This document shows positions 14,311-25,490 of a DNA stretch of 64,000 nt, piece after piece. The stretch lies in the NCBI GenBank assembly GCA_001661515.1, contig LUVW01000016.1, positions 220,374 to 284,373 on the forward strand, written 5' to 3'. Source of the DNA: Capniomyces stellatus. Taxonomy: Eukaryota > Kickxellomycota > Harpellomycetes > Harpellales > Legeriomycetaceae. The notes under the pieces were generated by a model. That model saw nothing but the letters and a program-made list of their open reading frames with translations, was not told the origin of the DNA and searched no databases. The translations under genes were made by a program, and so were the position numbers. Within the stretch, counting starts at the first letter, position 1. Every line of letters starts with the position of its first letter.

Positions 14311-15648
14311 ATGGGCAAGTTTTCCTATACAAGCTCATTGACCCAGGTCATCATTCTTGGGTTCGTATGCTTCTGCTGTCCAGGTATGTTCAATGCCTTG
14401 AACAGTATGGGAGGTGGTGGTCAAATCGATCCATCCACTGGTTCAATGGCCAATACAGCTCTGTATGTCACCTTCACCGTTTTCGGACTTTTGGGAGGAG
14501 GAATTGTAAACGTGCTTGGTGTGCGCTCAACTCTCTTTGCCTCAGGTCTTACCTACGCTTTGTACTCGGGATCATATGTATACTTCAACGCCACCAAGCT
14601 GCCATGGTTCACGGTTACCGCAGGTGCCATTCTTGGTGTAGGAGCAGGAGTTTTGTGGGCTGGACAGGGTATGATCATGACATCCTATCCACTTGAAAAC
14701 GAAAAAGGAAAGTTCATCTCAATTTTCTGGGTAATCTTCAATATGGGAGGTATGTTGGGCAGTCTTATTCCTGTTGTTACCGGAAAGACAGGCGAGCCTT
14801 TGCCAAATTCAGGATACATTGCATTCCTAGCCCTGGAAGTCCTTGGAGCATGTCTTGCATTCGCACTAGCACCACCTAGCAAGGTCATCCGTACAGATGG
14901 CACCAACGTCATTATCTCAAAGCAATATGGTATGATTTCCGAGTTCAAGAATATTCTCATGTTGTTCGGAAACAAGAAGATGATTCTGCTGTTCTTTATG
15001 AGTTTGTCATCCAACTTCTTCTACTCATACCAATTCAACTTTTACAATGGCAGAAACTTCGATGCAGCATCCAGAGGATTCAACAGCATCTTCTACTGGG
15101 GATCACAAATGGTTGGATCCGTACTGCTCGGATATCTCTTGGACTCCAACATGAGCCGTAAGAAGCGTGCTTACATTGGTACAGCTCTTGTTGTTGCGCT
15201 ATTCAACGTTGTATGGCTCATGACCTACTTTGAACAAAAGAGACTGCTCGATATTATTTCAGTTGGAGGAACAATCACTGATCCAAAGGAATACCAAGTT
15301 CTCAACTACAAGACCTACGGATCAGGATACTTCTATCCTATCTTCATCTATATTCTTATGGGAGTTGCCGATGCTATCTGGCAAAATTTGGCATACTGGC
15401 TCATTGGTTCGCTTTCCAACGACAGTACCACTCTTTCGCACTATGTTGGTTTCTACAAGGGAGTCCAGTCATTCGGAGGAGCTCTTTCATGGGCTATTGA
15501 TGTTGCCAAGTTGACTGAAACACAACAGCTCATTGTAAATTGGGTTGTTTTGGATATTTCCGTTCCATTCATGTTCTACTTGTGCTCAATGACGACCGAG
15601 ACCAGTGCCGAGGATGACGAGAAGAAGCGTGTTGAGGATGACTACTAA
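14311..15648 (+). CDS. UNC93-like (DUF895) major facilitator superfamily membrane protein
   Basis: A single-exon gene of 445 residues. It begins with MGKFSYTSSLTQVIILGFVCF and shows the fungal UNC93-like pattern: CCPGMFNALNSMGGGGQ at the end of the first helix, then TALYVTFTVFGLLGGGIVNVLG, AGAILGVGAGVLWAGQG, and a central loop before KKMILLFFMSLSSNFFYSYQFN. I count about eleven or twelve hydrophobic segments, as expected for the fold. The C-terminus is short and charged (EDDEKKRVEDDY). Fungal members are multi-pass membrane proteins, often described as putative transporters; substrate is unknown. The related UNC-93 of animals regulates a potassium channel, but that role should not be carried over. 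Codon use is cleaner and less AT-rich than the surrounding DNA, which suggests good expression. Confidence 0.9.
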   Translation: MGKFSYTSSLTQVIILGFVCFCCPGMFNALNSMGGGGQIDPSTGSMANTALYVTFTVFGLLGGGIVNVLGVRSTLFASGLTYALYSGSYVYFNATKLPWFTVTAGAILGVGAGVLWAGQGMIMTSYPLENEKGKFISIFWVIFNMGGMLGSLIPVVTGKTGEPLPNSGYIAFLALEVLGACLAFALAPPSKVIRTDGTNVIISKQYGMISEFKNILMLFGNKKMILLFFMSLSSNFFYSYQFNFYNGRNFDAASRGFNSIFYWGSQMVGSVLLGYLLDSNMSRKKRAYIGTALVVALFNVVWLMTYFEQKRLLDIISVGGTITDPKEYQVLNYKTYGSGYFYPIFIYILMGVADAIWQNLAYWLIGSLSNDSTTLSHYVGFYKGVQSFGGALSWAIDVAKLTETQQLIVNWVVLDISVPFMFYLCSMTTETSAEDDEKKRVEDDY

Positions 15649-16159
15649 TAGTTTTAATTGGAAGTGTATTTAAAATTTGCTTTGACTCAAGTCTAGAATC
15701 ATATATTGCTACATAACCTAGTCACGAATTAATTTAATTTAAACAAGCGATTTAACCTGTTATGCTTAGTTTAGTTTCTATTAGTATTATATAAAACATA
15801 TTAGTTGTATTAAATAAATTTCAACAACATTACAATAATTGTATTTGTTTAAGTTTAAATGGTTTAAGAAATGAAAAGTTATGGCTATATGTCTATTTAA
15901 TTCAATAAAAATAATTGGCTGTTAAACAATTGGTACAACTAGAATAAAGACTAACCAAAATAACAAAAAAAAATACTACAAATGAACATTTACAATCGTT
16001 TGTTTTAAAGCCTCACCCTCCAACTAAATATAAACAGTTCTCAAATAAACGTGTAAACACAGCTTCGTTCTTCTTCTACTTTTTTTTCTTTCTAAATCAG
16101 GCGATTAAAGATATTCTGCTGCCAAGAAACCGCATAAATAAATAAACAAGAAAGTGAAG
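15649..16159. other. Intergenic region between UNC93-like gene and GAA1
   Basis: AT-rich 3' flank and GAA1 promoter. No gene or repeat recognised. Confidence 0.6.
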
Positions 16160-19100
16160 ATGGGCGTTGGATTGTTAAGCCAACTTTATAAAAGAAATGT
16201 TGTTTCAAAACTTTTAAAATTTACTGGCCCGCTTAGGTAAACAGAAAGGAAAAACCTCAAGAGTTTACACATTGTGGAATACAAGGCAATTTACAATATA
16301 AAAAGCCAAGTTATAATTGTTTTCATTCCTGGTTTTACTTGTTTATTTATTTATTAATATTGATATTGATTTGTGATAGTTTTTTGCTAATCGCCGTTGC
16401 GCTGGGATGGATTTTCACTATACCAACGAGTTTTTACTCTGCAAACACGTATATATCAGAGAATGCTTTGCTTCCAGGCCAGGTAAATGACCACAAAATA
16501 CATGCACGAGCAAGTGCAATATGAGCCAACAGTAGTCCAGGTGGATTGTACTAAAAGTATTAATATTCGAATAAAAATAGACAAGGAATACATTTGGTGT
16601 AAATTTGGAAAAGATACGTGATAAATGCCAACTGTTAAGAAGATACGTCGATGAAAACGATCCTAGGTAAGTTGCCCAACAACAATTAGAAATAATACAC
16701 AAGCGATGATTAGTTGGCTTTATAGCGATCAGTGGCATAATTTTTTACTTGTTGAGATGGAGGAATTTGAGATTAAGTAGTAAGAGCTTGGTACGTTCAA
16801 TGTTTATAGATGGTCAGAGGAGCTTATGGGTATATACAAGTCGTACGGAATTGAGGCCGAGATGCATAGCATAAAAAAGACAAACATTGAGTCGATTAAG
16901 GTAGGGTTTACATTTGTTTTCAGGCTTTGTGCTGATTTTCTTTAAACTGGCGAAATTAAAGATTTATTTGGTTTTATATGTTTATCGGGCAAGCAGCAAG
17001 ATGAGTTTGGAACATCAGTGCATGCTATAATCCGGGCATCTCGGGCAGATACAGTAGAGTCAATGGCAATAAGTAGTCCTGTGCGTACAAGCGATGGTAA
17101 AAGCAATGCGAATGGTTTAGAGCTATCTGTTGCTCTTGCGGTGCATTTCTCAGGTAAGTAGCAAGCCTTAGAGTTTAGTTTTTTTTCTTTTTTCTTTTAA
17201 AATTAAGACTATATGCTAGTTGGTGGGTAAATACGAATTTTGAAAGCAAATTTCAACGTTAACAGCAAAATTGAGCCAAATTGGGAGTTTTAATGTGTAT
17301 TTATTTATTTGATTTTCCTTTTTTTTTCTGAAATTAAAAACATATACAAATGTATACAAATTTAGAGATGAATATATGGGCAAAGGATATAGTGATAATC
17401 ACAACCGACATGGGCGAGTATGGCGTGTATGACTGGTTAAGGTCGCACCTTTCAATTGATAACGAGGTGGTTCATAAACACCGAGTGGGGACGCTACAGG
17501 CAGCAATTGGAATTGAGCTACCGCCCGCATCAAGATACGGCCAAGTTGGACTGTTTTATGGTAAGCGGGTTGGGCAATAGCTAGCATGTGTTGTTTGAAG
17601 CTATAAAGATAAATAAATACGCATGTATTGGAATCAGAGAGTATGATGTGAATTGTTTATATTGTAACGACTTTAGAGGGGAAGAATGGACAGCTTCCAA
17701 ACCTTGATTTGCCAAACACGGTTTCGTTGATTTTTGGGTACCAAAACATTCATGCGTTGCAACACGGATCGCCAAAGTGCACAGATATGCATCCGGCTGG
17801 GTCATTTGGACATTACAAGTGCGTGGCAGCAAATCTTATTAGAGGAATGAAGTGGCTTGCATTTGGTACGGCAGTTGGAACACAGGCACCATTTTTGGAG
17901 TAAGTTGGCTATACACCCTTATTATTCTTTAACACTGCGAATGCATTCATATTTGTAGGCTGATATACTGAACGTATATATTTATATATTTATTTGCCGA
18001 ATTTTGTTTACCATAGGTTTAGAGTTGATGCGCTGACGATTGTAGGAATACCAAGCGGCACTGGTCAAGTAATGGAAATCAACTCAATGATTAGGCTTGG
18101 ATCGTAAGCAAACCATAGTGCCAAATATGTTGCTATTGATATTCTTTTTATTATAGTAGAAACTTTAGCAATTGCAAAACTTTAACAAGAGTTTTTTTTA
18201 TTTTTGAATCTAGATGCATCGACTCGTCTTTGAGGAGCGTTAACAACTTGCTTGAGCATTTCCACCAGTCTTTTTTCTTGTATCTACTGCCCGAGCACTC
18301 CAAGTACATTTCAATTGGAAATTATATTATTCCGGCTGTACTCATTTGCGTTGGATTGATAATGCAGGTAAGTTTGTCAATTTCGGGTTTGTTTAATACA
18401 TTAGACTGCAAATACTTTTTTTTTCTCCTTATTGTTTTATCAATTTTCTTTTACCACTTCTTTCAAACTAGTACTGAACTATGAATAATTAATTCTCTCC
18501 TCTCCCTTCCCCTCTCTTTTTTTTTGGTTTAAATAAAATAAAAAGGGGCTGTATATGTGGAACTCGATTATACCATCGCAAGAGCCCCAAGAAGGCGAAG
18601 ATGTGGACAGGGTGTCAGCAATAAATGACTCGTATTATACAGTTGGAACAACGTTGATGGGTCCTATTTCTGTATTGGCAGCCACTCTTTTGAGCGGTGT
18701 GGTTATGTTGCTATATACTGACCTAGTACAGGAACATATTCCTGGATCGGTTCATTGGATATTGAGATACCCGGTAAGCCCACCTTTACCACCGTTGTCA
18801 CTGTTGTATGGATTTGTTGATACTAATCAGAATCCAGTGCATTCAATTTTGGAGCAAACTGTAGAAAATTACGGATTTAATAGTGTTGACAAAATGTATT
18901 TATTTTGCGTATAGGTTGTTGATTTTGCCTTCTACAGCCTTCTGGTTGCAGGTTTGTCTGTTTTGGCAATGAATCCAAAAGTCGATGTTGTAGTGAAAGA
19001 CAAAATCAACTGGAGATTGTTAAAGCTGTTTGTCAGTCTGTACACTGCATCCTACCTAGGGGTGCTATCCATTACCAACTACAGTGTGGCCATGTATTCG

Positions 19101-19529
19101 TTTGTTGTTGTTGGGCTGCCTCTGTTGTTCTGCTGGCCATTGGGAATGATGTTTGGTGCAGAGCCAAGCCCTAACCTCAGGCCAAACTTTGAGCCGGAAA
19201 CTGATTCCAGCCAACCACAATTAAAGGAGGAAAAGCCAAAAGTGTCCAAAAACGCAGCTGGAGCACAAAAAAAGACCATTGCGGGTTCTGTGATCAAAGT
19301 GGCATTAGTCTTGGTTTTATTGATGTTTTCTCCTGCAGGTGTTTTGAATCTGGTGTCTAGAGTGTATTCAAGAATAAATGGGGTCGAGCTGATGGTGGAT
19401 GGACTCAGCCCAATAAACTGGATTTACAGCCAGTACAGCTTGTATGGGTCTCAGATATATGTAACTACTTGCCTCCTACACTACCCTGTAAACATGCTTT
19501 CAATATTTATAGTTTTACTTGCTTTTTGA
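16160..19529 (+). CDS. GAA1: GPI transamidase subunit GAA1
   Basis: Eleven exons: 16160..16236, 16380..16482, 16581..16666, 16810..16900, 16994..17153, 17366..17560, 17677..17899, 18017..18103, 18214..18367, 18546..18773, 18915..19529 (672 aa). All borders are GT-AG and phases agree; the fifth exon could start 3 nt later. GAA1 is part of the ER-membrane GPI transamidase that moves preformed GPI anchors onto proteins. Evidence: an N-terminal transmembrane helix (SFLLIAVALGWIFTIPTSF) followed by the family signature TYISENALLPGQ; lumenal domain with WAKDIVIITTD, GKNGQLPNLDLPN and FRVDALTIVGI; then NLLEHFHQSFFLYLLPEHSKYISIG leading into the multi-spanning C-terminal half, which ends in hydrophobic helices. 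The lumenal domain resembles M28-type peptidases. Length is normal for fungi. It is the most intron-rich gene in the window. The stop is followed by T-rich DNA. Confidence 0.93.
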
Positions 19530-19940
19530 GCCTACCTGGCCGCCCTTTTAATATACTTTTTCCCTCACTTTTTTTTAAACACTTTTTTTAATCTGTTCTA
19601 CTTTTGATCAAAATAGTGTTGTGATCAATTTCATTATTACTGCAATTTTTTTTTTTCCAATTTTTTTTTTTTTACCAATATCAAAGTCAGCTTTTTTTAT
19701 ATAAATCGAGAAATCAGCTCGATAATTTTGTTTTTCTCGTTCAAACTAGTTTCAACTTTAATGCGCAATTATTTCTCTTTGTTTTCAGCAAATAAATTGG
19801 ATTTAAAGGGCTTAAACTGAAAAGAAAAAGCCAAATACACATCTATCGCGTTGGCGCAAACTTCAAAGAGCAGCAGAATCGGCATAGACATACAGAAGCG
19901 AAGTGTAACAATAAAAGAAGAAAAAGCGAAGGAAAAAAAA
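19530..19940. other. Intergenic region between GAA1 and RbfA-like gene
   Basis: T-rich GAA1 3' flank, then a purine-rich leader. A frame running into the next gene from 19851 starts with TTG, not ATG, so it was not used as the start. Confidence 0.6.
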
Positions 19941-21732
19941 ATGAATAACACGAAACCAATAATCCAGCTATTTGCTAATTTGAGCACGAAAACAGTACTA
20001 AAAAATGATCTGACGAGTGTTTACCGAATCCAGGGGGTATTTTCATACGGCTTTAGCACCAGTGCCTTAAATACCAAAGATCGAAGTAGCAAAGGTATGT
20101 ACAACAAAAAAAAAAAGAATAGTTTTTATCCATTTTGAATTTGTAGCAAGAAAAAAAAAGGAGGGAGGAAGGGTAGTTTGAATATAAATATATGGTGGCG
20201 ATAATGAAAGCAAGGATACACATGTATGTGGAGTTAAGGGAGGGTTGATAATTTAAATGTATAGGGTTTCAAAAGAAGCTAGTAGTGACAAAATCAAAGG
20301 GGAAAGATAGTAGCAAGAGAACGATAATATACAAGGAATCACCAGATTTAGATTTCGATTTAAGCGAAAATGCAAGGCAGGGCCAAAGAAGATCAAGGTC
20401 GAAATCAAAGTCGGTTGTTGGTGACGAGTCAATTGGCGAAGAGTTTTTGGATTCATTAAAGTATACAAAGCTAAGGAGACACATAAAAAGCAATTTGAGT
20501 ATAGATAATTCGTCGATAAGGCACAAACTCGATGAAAAGATTGGAGATGGTTTGTTTAGAACCCAAGGTTCAAGGCTGAAAAAAGATTCGTTGGGTGTTG
20601 ATATTGGGAGTGGTGGGAGTGGTGGGAGTGGTGGGAGTGGTGGGGGTAAACGAGATTTAAATGGTACTATTGACTATGTTAAACGAAATGTCGATGTTCC
20701 TGGAAAGTACCTAAAGTACGTAGAAACCAATCTTCGAAAGAGGGATGTGGCCAAAGTAAGCATACATTTGTTCAGTCTACTCTATATTTATCCAACCATT
20801 GCTGTGCTTTAACTCTGGTCTGTACCGGCTGCCGGTTTATCTGTTTCGGTAATTTGTTTGGCTAGAATTTCAAGTCGCAAACACCATGTATTAAACAGAG
20901 TAGAAAAATAATTAAATATAACCAAAACCAAAACCAAAACCAAAACTAAAACTAAAACTCATAAACCCAATTAACTAATAATAGTATACATGCGTGCCAG
21001 AACTAAACTCGGAAAAGGTCAAAACAGTAACACCACACAGGACCCACCAGTCCAACAGATCGCCAGTACACTTGATCGGAATTCTTGAAAACCAATCGAA
21101 AAGAACATTAGTTGCTAGCTCCAAAATCAAAAGGGCTTTAGAGTCCATTATCACTTCTGAAAGCCTACCTTCTCTTTACTTGTCATCTGTATATTGGACC
21201 ATTGAAAAAGTAATAAATTCATTACTATGGAAAAGTTTATACAGAGTTGCGCTGTACTGCATTATAGTTGATTGAATAATTGATTTTAGATAATCGAGTT
21301 TTTTTTATTTATTTTTACTTTACATTTACATTTATTCTTTTTGTAAATAGGTTATTGTTGCCGAGAACCTCAAGAGAGCTCACGCTACCTATAAATTCAA
21401 TCATTACGAGTCTGAGGATGAAAAGGTAATGAAAATAGTTAAATGTATTTGGATTCCCTAGCCATCAATAATTTGCCCAATTTGTTTATTTAGTGTGGGA
21501 ATTTGGTCCTTGAGGATTAAATACTGACGAAACCTTACTTGTTTAATAATGTTAGAAACTGATAAGCAGGGTTATTTACGAGTCAACGCCGTTTCTCCTT
21601 GAACACTTGATGATGCGCCTTGGAAATCCTATAAAGCTGTCTAATCTTACTTTCAAAGAGTCAGATAGCCTAGAAGATGTCTATAATGAGCTGGAGAGGG
21701 AAACCGAACAGCTAGAGTCTTTTATCAAGTAG
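19941..21732 (+). CDS. Probable mitochondrial ribosome-binding factor A (RbfA-like)
   Basis: Five exons: 19941..20094, 20265..20755, 20985..21209, 21351..21425, 21556..21732 (373 aa). Phases agree and borders are GT-AG. Residues 1-50 look like a mitochondrial presequence (few acids; FANLSTKTVLKNDLTSVYR, GFSTSAL). A long charged and serine-rich spacer follows, with a GSGGSGGSGGSGG run near residue 170. The C-terminal part has the RbfA layout: SSKIKRALESIITSESLPSL, then an edge strand, VIVAENLKRAHATYKFNHY, a helix ISRVIYESTPFLLEHLMMRL, PIKLSNLTFKESDSLED, and an acidic end. RbfA is a KH-like fold factor that helps mature the small ribosomal subunit; mitochondrial forms act on 12S/15S rRNA. The fold order rather than a strict motif supports the call, so it is probable, not certain. 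The length is large for the family because of the spacer. Confidence 0.62.
20921..20958 (+). repeat. (ACCAAA)/(ACTAAA)n repeat in RbfA-like intron 2
   Basis: Tandem hexamers, four or so of AACCAA type followed by three of AACTAA type, inside the intron 20756-20984, shortly before the probable branch region CTAATAATAG. Confidence 0.75.
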
Positions 21733-21885
21733 CATTGTTTATGACTGTGGTGCATTGGTAGATGTGAATGTTTATTTTATGTTTGAGAATAAAATAGAGT
21801 AAAAAGATACCAAAATATAACTAGACGAAGCTATTAAAGTGGAAAGGGATGATGTGGTGTGGTAGATCTATGACAATGAACAGTA

Positions 21886-23700
21886 CTAGTCCACATCATT
21901 TATTCCTGATTCAAGACCGGGATTGTTAATGTTATCGTCATCATAGCTGCCTTCTTCATCGGTGTAATTCTCATCATCATCGTCCTCGTACTCAAACTTG
22001 GACATTGGGTCGAAAATACCATCGAATTTTGCGGCAGAAATAGCGTTCATATCCAAGGATCCCGATTGGGAGAGCTGGGCCAGCACATTCTGGAGCATTG
22101 CGCTGTTTGGCATGTTGGAACCCATCTGGCCTTGACCTCCACCAGGGCCACCCATTCCTGAATCCTCCATGGATCTAAGCATTTCAAGCAGCTCAGGAGG
22201 TATGTGGCCTTCATCAATAAAGCTGAAGGTGATTGATTTGTACAGGTCACTGAGGTGTTGCTGATTGGTCACTTTAGTTATGGTGCCAGAAAGATCAACA
22301 AAGTCGACGGTTTTTTTGACCATGTCGATTAGGCTTATCGCGTCTTCAAGCTTTATTCCAATCATGTTTCGGATGGCAAACCGGTCAAGTTTTGACGACA
22401 AAACTAGCGAGCCAGACTTTATGTCCTTTTGTAAAGTGGTGGCAAGTGTAGCTTGGTCGGCGATTTCCGAGGAGTCTATTTCAAAGTCGACCAGACTTTT
22501 TGAGCTTAGAATCGTTCCCAATATATTGCTATTTACGCTGTTGTCTACTATTATTATCTGGTACAGATTGTTGCATTCGAAGCTTGCATCCCATGAATCG
22601 ACCAGCTTAACACCGACATCAATTAGATGCAGAGTTTCAATTCTTTCCAGATGCGCCCTTAAAATACTTTTCAATCCCTCTGGTGTCATCATCTGGATCT
22701 CGGTCAGATTCAAGTCCTTCAAACTGTTAAAGTTGTTTGCTACAATTTCACTTGTTTCGGGTAGCATCCAGAAACTGGTAAAGCTGGCTCGTGAAATCTG
22801 GCTCCAATCCTGGTTTAAAAACTGGTTATATTGTCCTGGAATTCCGTGCTCACGAATATGCAGAGTTCTGAGTCTTGGAACCATTGATGGTTTGATACTC
22901 TCAAACATCGATGGTGTTTTCTTGAACGCTCCGCCAATAGCCAAAACCCTCAAGTTGCTTGCTTTTTGGAGCATCAGCTCCAGCTTATCAACCCCTGAAT
23001 CCATCGTTTTCCCTATATCCAGCTTCTTTAACCCCTTTGCGTACTTTGTGTCAATTATGTCAATTGTTTCTGGCATAATAGTTGTATCAAGATCAATCAC
23101 CAACGTCTCCATGCTTTTTGAGACCATGTTTCTCATCATTGTGTTCAGCATAGATGGCCGCATTTGCACTCCCAGGAGCTCAAGACTGTTCAGGTTCGGC
23201 AACTCTGCAATTGCGTCAAGCAGTTCGTTTGTCTTCTTACTATTGGATGACCCCTTTGTGCTTCCAGGCTCCACATCTTCCCCAATGTTAACTACACACA
23301 TATGGACTTTCTTAATACTTGTCTTGAACTTGTCGCACAGCCCAATCACCAACTCTCTTACCAGTTTCTTTTTGCTCAAATACTTAATGCTCAACCCTTC
23401 CAGCTCCTTCAAGTTGTTGATCATAAACTTGACCCCATCAGAGTTTAGCTCTGCTTTGTGGTCAATTATGCTGATGTTCCTGATATGGCATATATTCTTT
23501 GTGAGCTGCTCAGAAAGGTTTTTCAGTCCATAATGTTCATCAGTTACATTCTCCCAAATATACCTCCTCATTTTTTCGTCCAGGCTTTTATCCAAAGCCC
23601 GCATCTCTAAAAGTGTCTTCAACCCAATCATTGGGAACAGTTTTTTTGCCACATTTGGAACCGACAGGATCCTGCTCAATACATCGGTGTTTCCAGTCAT
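21886..23700 (-). CDS. F-box/LRR-like protein, function unknown
   Basis: A single exon of 604 residues. The first 50 residues (LFPMIGLKTLLEMRALDKSLDEKMRRYIW) resemble an F-box: a hydrophobic helix, LxxMRxLxK, and a Trp. The body has irregular leucine-rich repeats such as LKELEGLSIKYL, LPNLNSLELLGV, GLKKLDIG, NLRVLAIGG, RLRTLHIREHG and SLKDLNLTEI, about ten turns by eye. Near residue 515 there is a Gly/Met-rich linker (GMGGPGGGQGQMG), and the C-terminal 45 residues are strongly acidic (YEDDDDENYTDEEGSYDDD). If the F-box is real, the protein would be an SCF ubiquitin-ligase adaptor; that is inference. I do not recognise an orthologue. The gene converges on the RbfA-like gene with about 150 bp between the stops. 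Confidence 0.72.
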   Translation of the reverse strand: MTGNTDVLSRILSVPNVAKKLFPMIGLKTLLEMRALDKSLDEKMRRYIWENVTDEHYGLKNLSEQLTKNICHIRNISIIDHKAELNSDGVKFMINNLKELEGLSIKYLSKKKLVRELVIGLCDKFKTSIKKVHMCVVNIGEDVEPGSTKGSSNSKKTNELLDAIAELPNLNSLELLGVQMRPSMLNTMMRNMVSKSMETLVIDLDTTIMPETIDIIDTKYAKGLKKLDIGKTMDSGVDKLELMLQKASNLRVLAIGGAFKKTPSMFESIKPSMVPRLRTLHIREHGIPGQYNQFLNQDWSQISRASFTSFWMLPETSEIVANNFNSLKDLNLTEIQMMTPEGLKSILRAHLERIETLHLIDVGVKLVDSWDASFECNNLYQIIIVDNSVNSNILGTILSSKSLVDFEIDSSEIADQATLATTLQKDIKSGSLVLSSKLDRFAIRNMIGIKLEDAISLIDMVKKTVDFVDLSGTITKVTNQQHLSDLYKSITFSFIDEGHIPPELLEMLRSMEDSGMGGPGGGQGQMGSNMPNSAMLQNVLAQLSQSGSLDMNAISAAKFDGIFDPMSKFEYEDDDDENYTDEEGSYDDDNINNPGLESGINDVD

Positions 23701-25335
23701 TTTTTCTTATTACTACTGCTGGGTTTGGAGTTGTATTTGAGTTTGTGTTTGAGTTTGAGTTTGAGTTTGAGTTTGAATTGTTTTAATATAATATTTAATC
23801 ACAAGAAAGAACAAGATTATATTCTAATACTCGACACTTCAACTATTCAATATTCTCTCCCAAATTAAGATTTTAGGAATTGATTTTAAGGGCAATAAAC
23901 ACTATCACCTAGTACCGATACGCTCTAAAAACTTTCTTTTTTGAAAAATAAATAAAATCTATTGAAAAATATTGTTTAAAGTTTGGCTTAAACAAAATTA
24001 TGTTTGACAATGAGCGCCTAATTGCAGTTTGACAACTTTAGACTTGACAAGCCGTCAAATCTTATTATTTGAAAAACACAGTTATGACATTGACACGTAC
24101 TTTTATTTAGCAACTTTGCAGTATAGATGTATCTAACTGGTATGTTTTACTACTGGGAATACAAGTGAGAAACAATTGCAATTCTAATTCCACAAATTGT
24201 CCTGATATTAGTATTGACATTTGGATGATTATTCAAATAATAGGATTGGCAAAGTCGATTATTGACCATTAGTGAGCTTATATTAAAAACAAACATGTAA
24301 TAAATGTAGCTTATGAGGAGACATGCTGTATTACTTTAAAGACAATCAATGCTGGTTTCAAGCAAACTACGCTCTTACTACATTTCAATAAAAAAAAGTT
24401 GTATAATGTAATTGTTTTATTTTATAAATGTGTGGCTAAATGTTTGATTGTAAAGTACTTGAAAAAACAAAACAAAACGACAAAATAAAAGATCAAACAT
24501 ATTTTGAAAAGCTTAAACCCTCAGTTGGTAGAGTAAAAGATATACTTGCTATCATGGGAGTAACTAACTTTTAACTATGCAACAACTGTAATTCAATTGG
24601 CTTGAATGTGCCATCTGACAAAGAAGCGCAAGTGCTTTAAGGAATTGTTCATTATTCACGGAATAGCAAAAATAGTACAGAAAGTTAAAAGTAAACCGAA
24701 TAAAAAAGAAAATGAGTACCCTATAGATTGGACAATAGTTACACACTTTACTTTGATGGTTTAAAGTGGAAAGCAAGGGAAATGGTGTCAGTGAATATTT
24801 TATTTTACAGTTTTATATTTCACCCAGGTATTCCCGGATTGAAAGCTAGGATGTCTGCCAACTATAACGATGGCTAATACCCTGTATTATATCCACCTTA
24901 CACTGTTTGTATTCGCTAAAATACCCAGGTATACCAAACTGGACTAAAAAAATGACAGTAGCCTTTATCCTGATAGTTGCTGGTAGAAGCTGCTTTGCTT
25001 TAGGCCAGGTTTATAATGTGTCGTAGATAAAAGCTTACTAGTACAGTTATGTAAAGCACTAGAAAAATAATTCGCAAATCAGGTGACCATACTGAATGCT
25101 TAAAACCAATTATACACTTGGATTGCTCTGTCAGGCAGCGTTTGTAAGGTTGCATATTAATTAATAGTGTCAATATAGATATATAGTATTATGCTATGAT
25201 GGCTATACAACTGGCGAGTTCAATTCACTAAAGGTAGAGCTGCTTTGCTTTAGACATCAAAGCCAGATTGTACAGAGCAAAGAGACAAAGGACTGCTAAC
25301 AAGACATATTACAAAAAAATTGCAAAGTTTTATGG
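23701..25335. other. Intergenic region upstream of F-box/LRR-like gene and tRNA pair
   Basis: AT-rich. It starts with a (TTTGAG)n tract (about 23734-23777) in the presumed leader of the F-box/LRR-like gene. A 16-bp perfect direct repeat AGCTGCTTTGCTTTAG occurs at 24988-25003 and 25238-25253, within slightly longer similar contexts. No coding gene is supported; a 70-codon frame at 24564-24776 (-) looks like chance. Confidence 0.55.
23734..23777 (-). repeat. (TTTGAG)n hexanucleotide repeat
   Basis: Imperfect tandem TTTGAG units, the last four nearly perfect, just upstream of the start codon of the F-box/LRR-like gene (transcribed as CTCAAA units). Confidence 0.75.
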
Positions 25336-25407
25336 TCCGCAATGGTCTAGTGGCTAGGATCCGACGCTCTCACCGTCGTGGCCGGGGTTCGATTCCCCGT
25401 TGTGGAG
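25336..25407 (+). tRNA. tRNA-Glu (CTC)
   Basis: A full cloverleaf of 72 nt without intron. Acceptor stem TCCGCAA pairs with TTGTGGA with one G-U; the anticodon stem is CGACG/CGTCG around CTCTCAC, giving anticodon CTC; the T-arm is CGGGG TTCGATT CCCCG. The A box (TGGTCTAGTGG) and B box (GGTTCGATTCC) are good. The 3' side has no T-run before the next tRNA, which starts 7 nt downstream. Confidence 0.97.
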
Positions 25408-25414
25408 ATCATTT

Positions 25415-25486
25415 AGCACCATAGCGCAGAGGAAGCGCGCAAGGCTCATAACCTTGAGGTCCCTGGATCGAAACCAGGTGGTGCTA
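25415..25486 (+). tRNA. Initiator tRNA-Met (CAT)
   Basis: A 72-nt cloverleaf without intron. Initiator marks are A1:U72 (AGCACCA / TGGTGCT), D-stem GCGC/GCGC, and the T-loop ATCGAAA with A54 and A60. The anticodon loop CTCATAA gives CAT. The anticodon stem reads CAAGG/CCTTG, so only two of the usual three consecutive G:C pairs of initiators are present; position 29:41 is A:U. It lies 7 nt after tRNA-Glu and is followed by a T8 run. A box TAGCGCAGAGG and B box GGATCGAAACC are intact. Confidence 0.95.
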
Positions 25487-25490
25487 ATTC

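Noticed and set aside
22265..23533. 422-codon frame on + opposite the F-box/LRR-like gene
   Set aside because: Antisense shadow: leucine repeats read backwards give a Ser/Ile/Phe-rich pseudo-protein.
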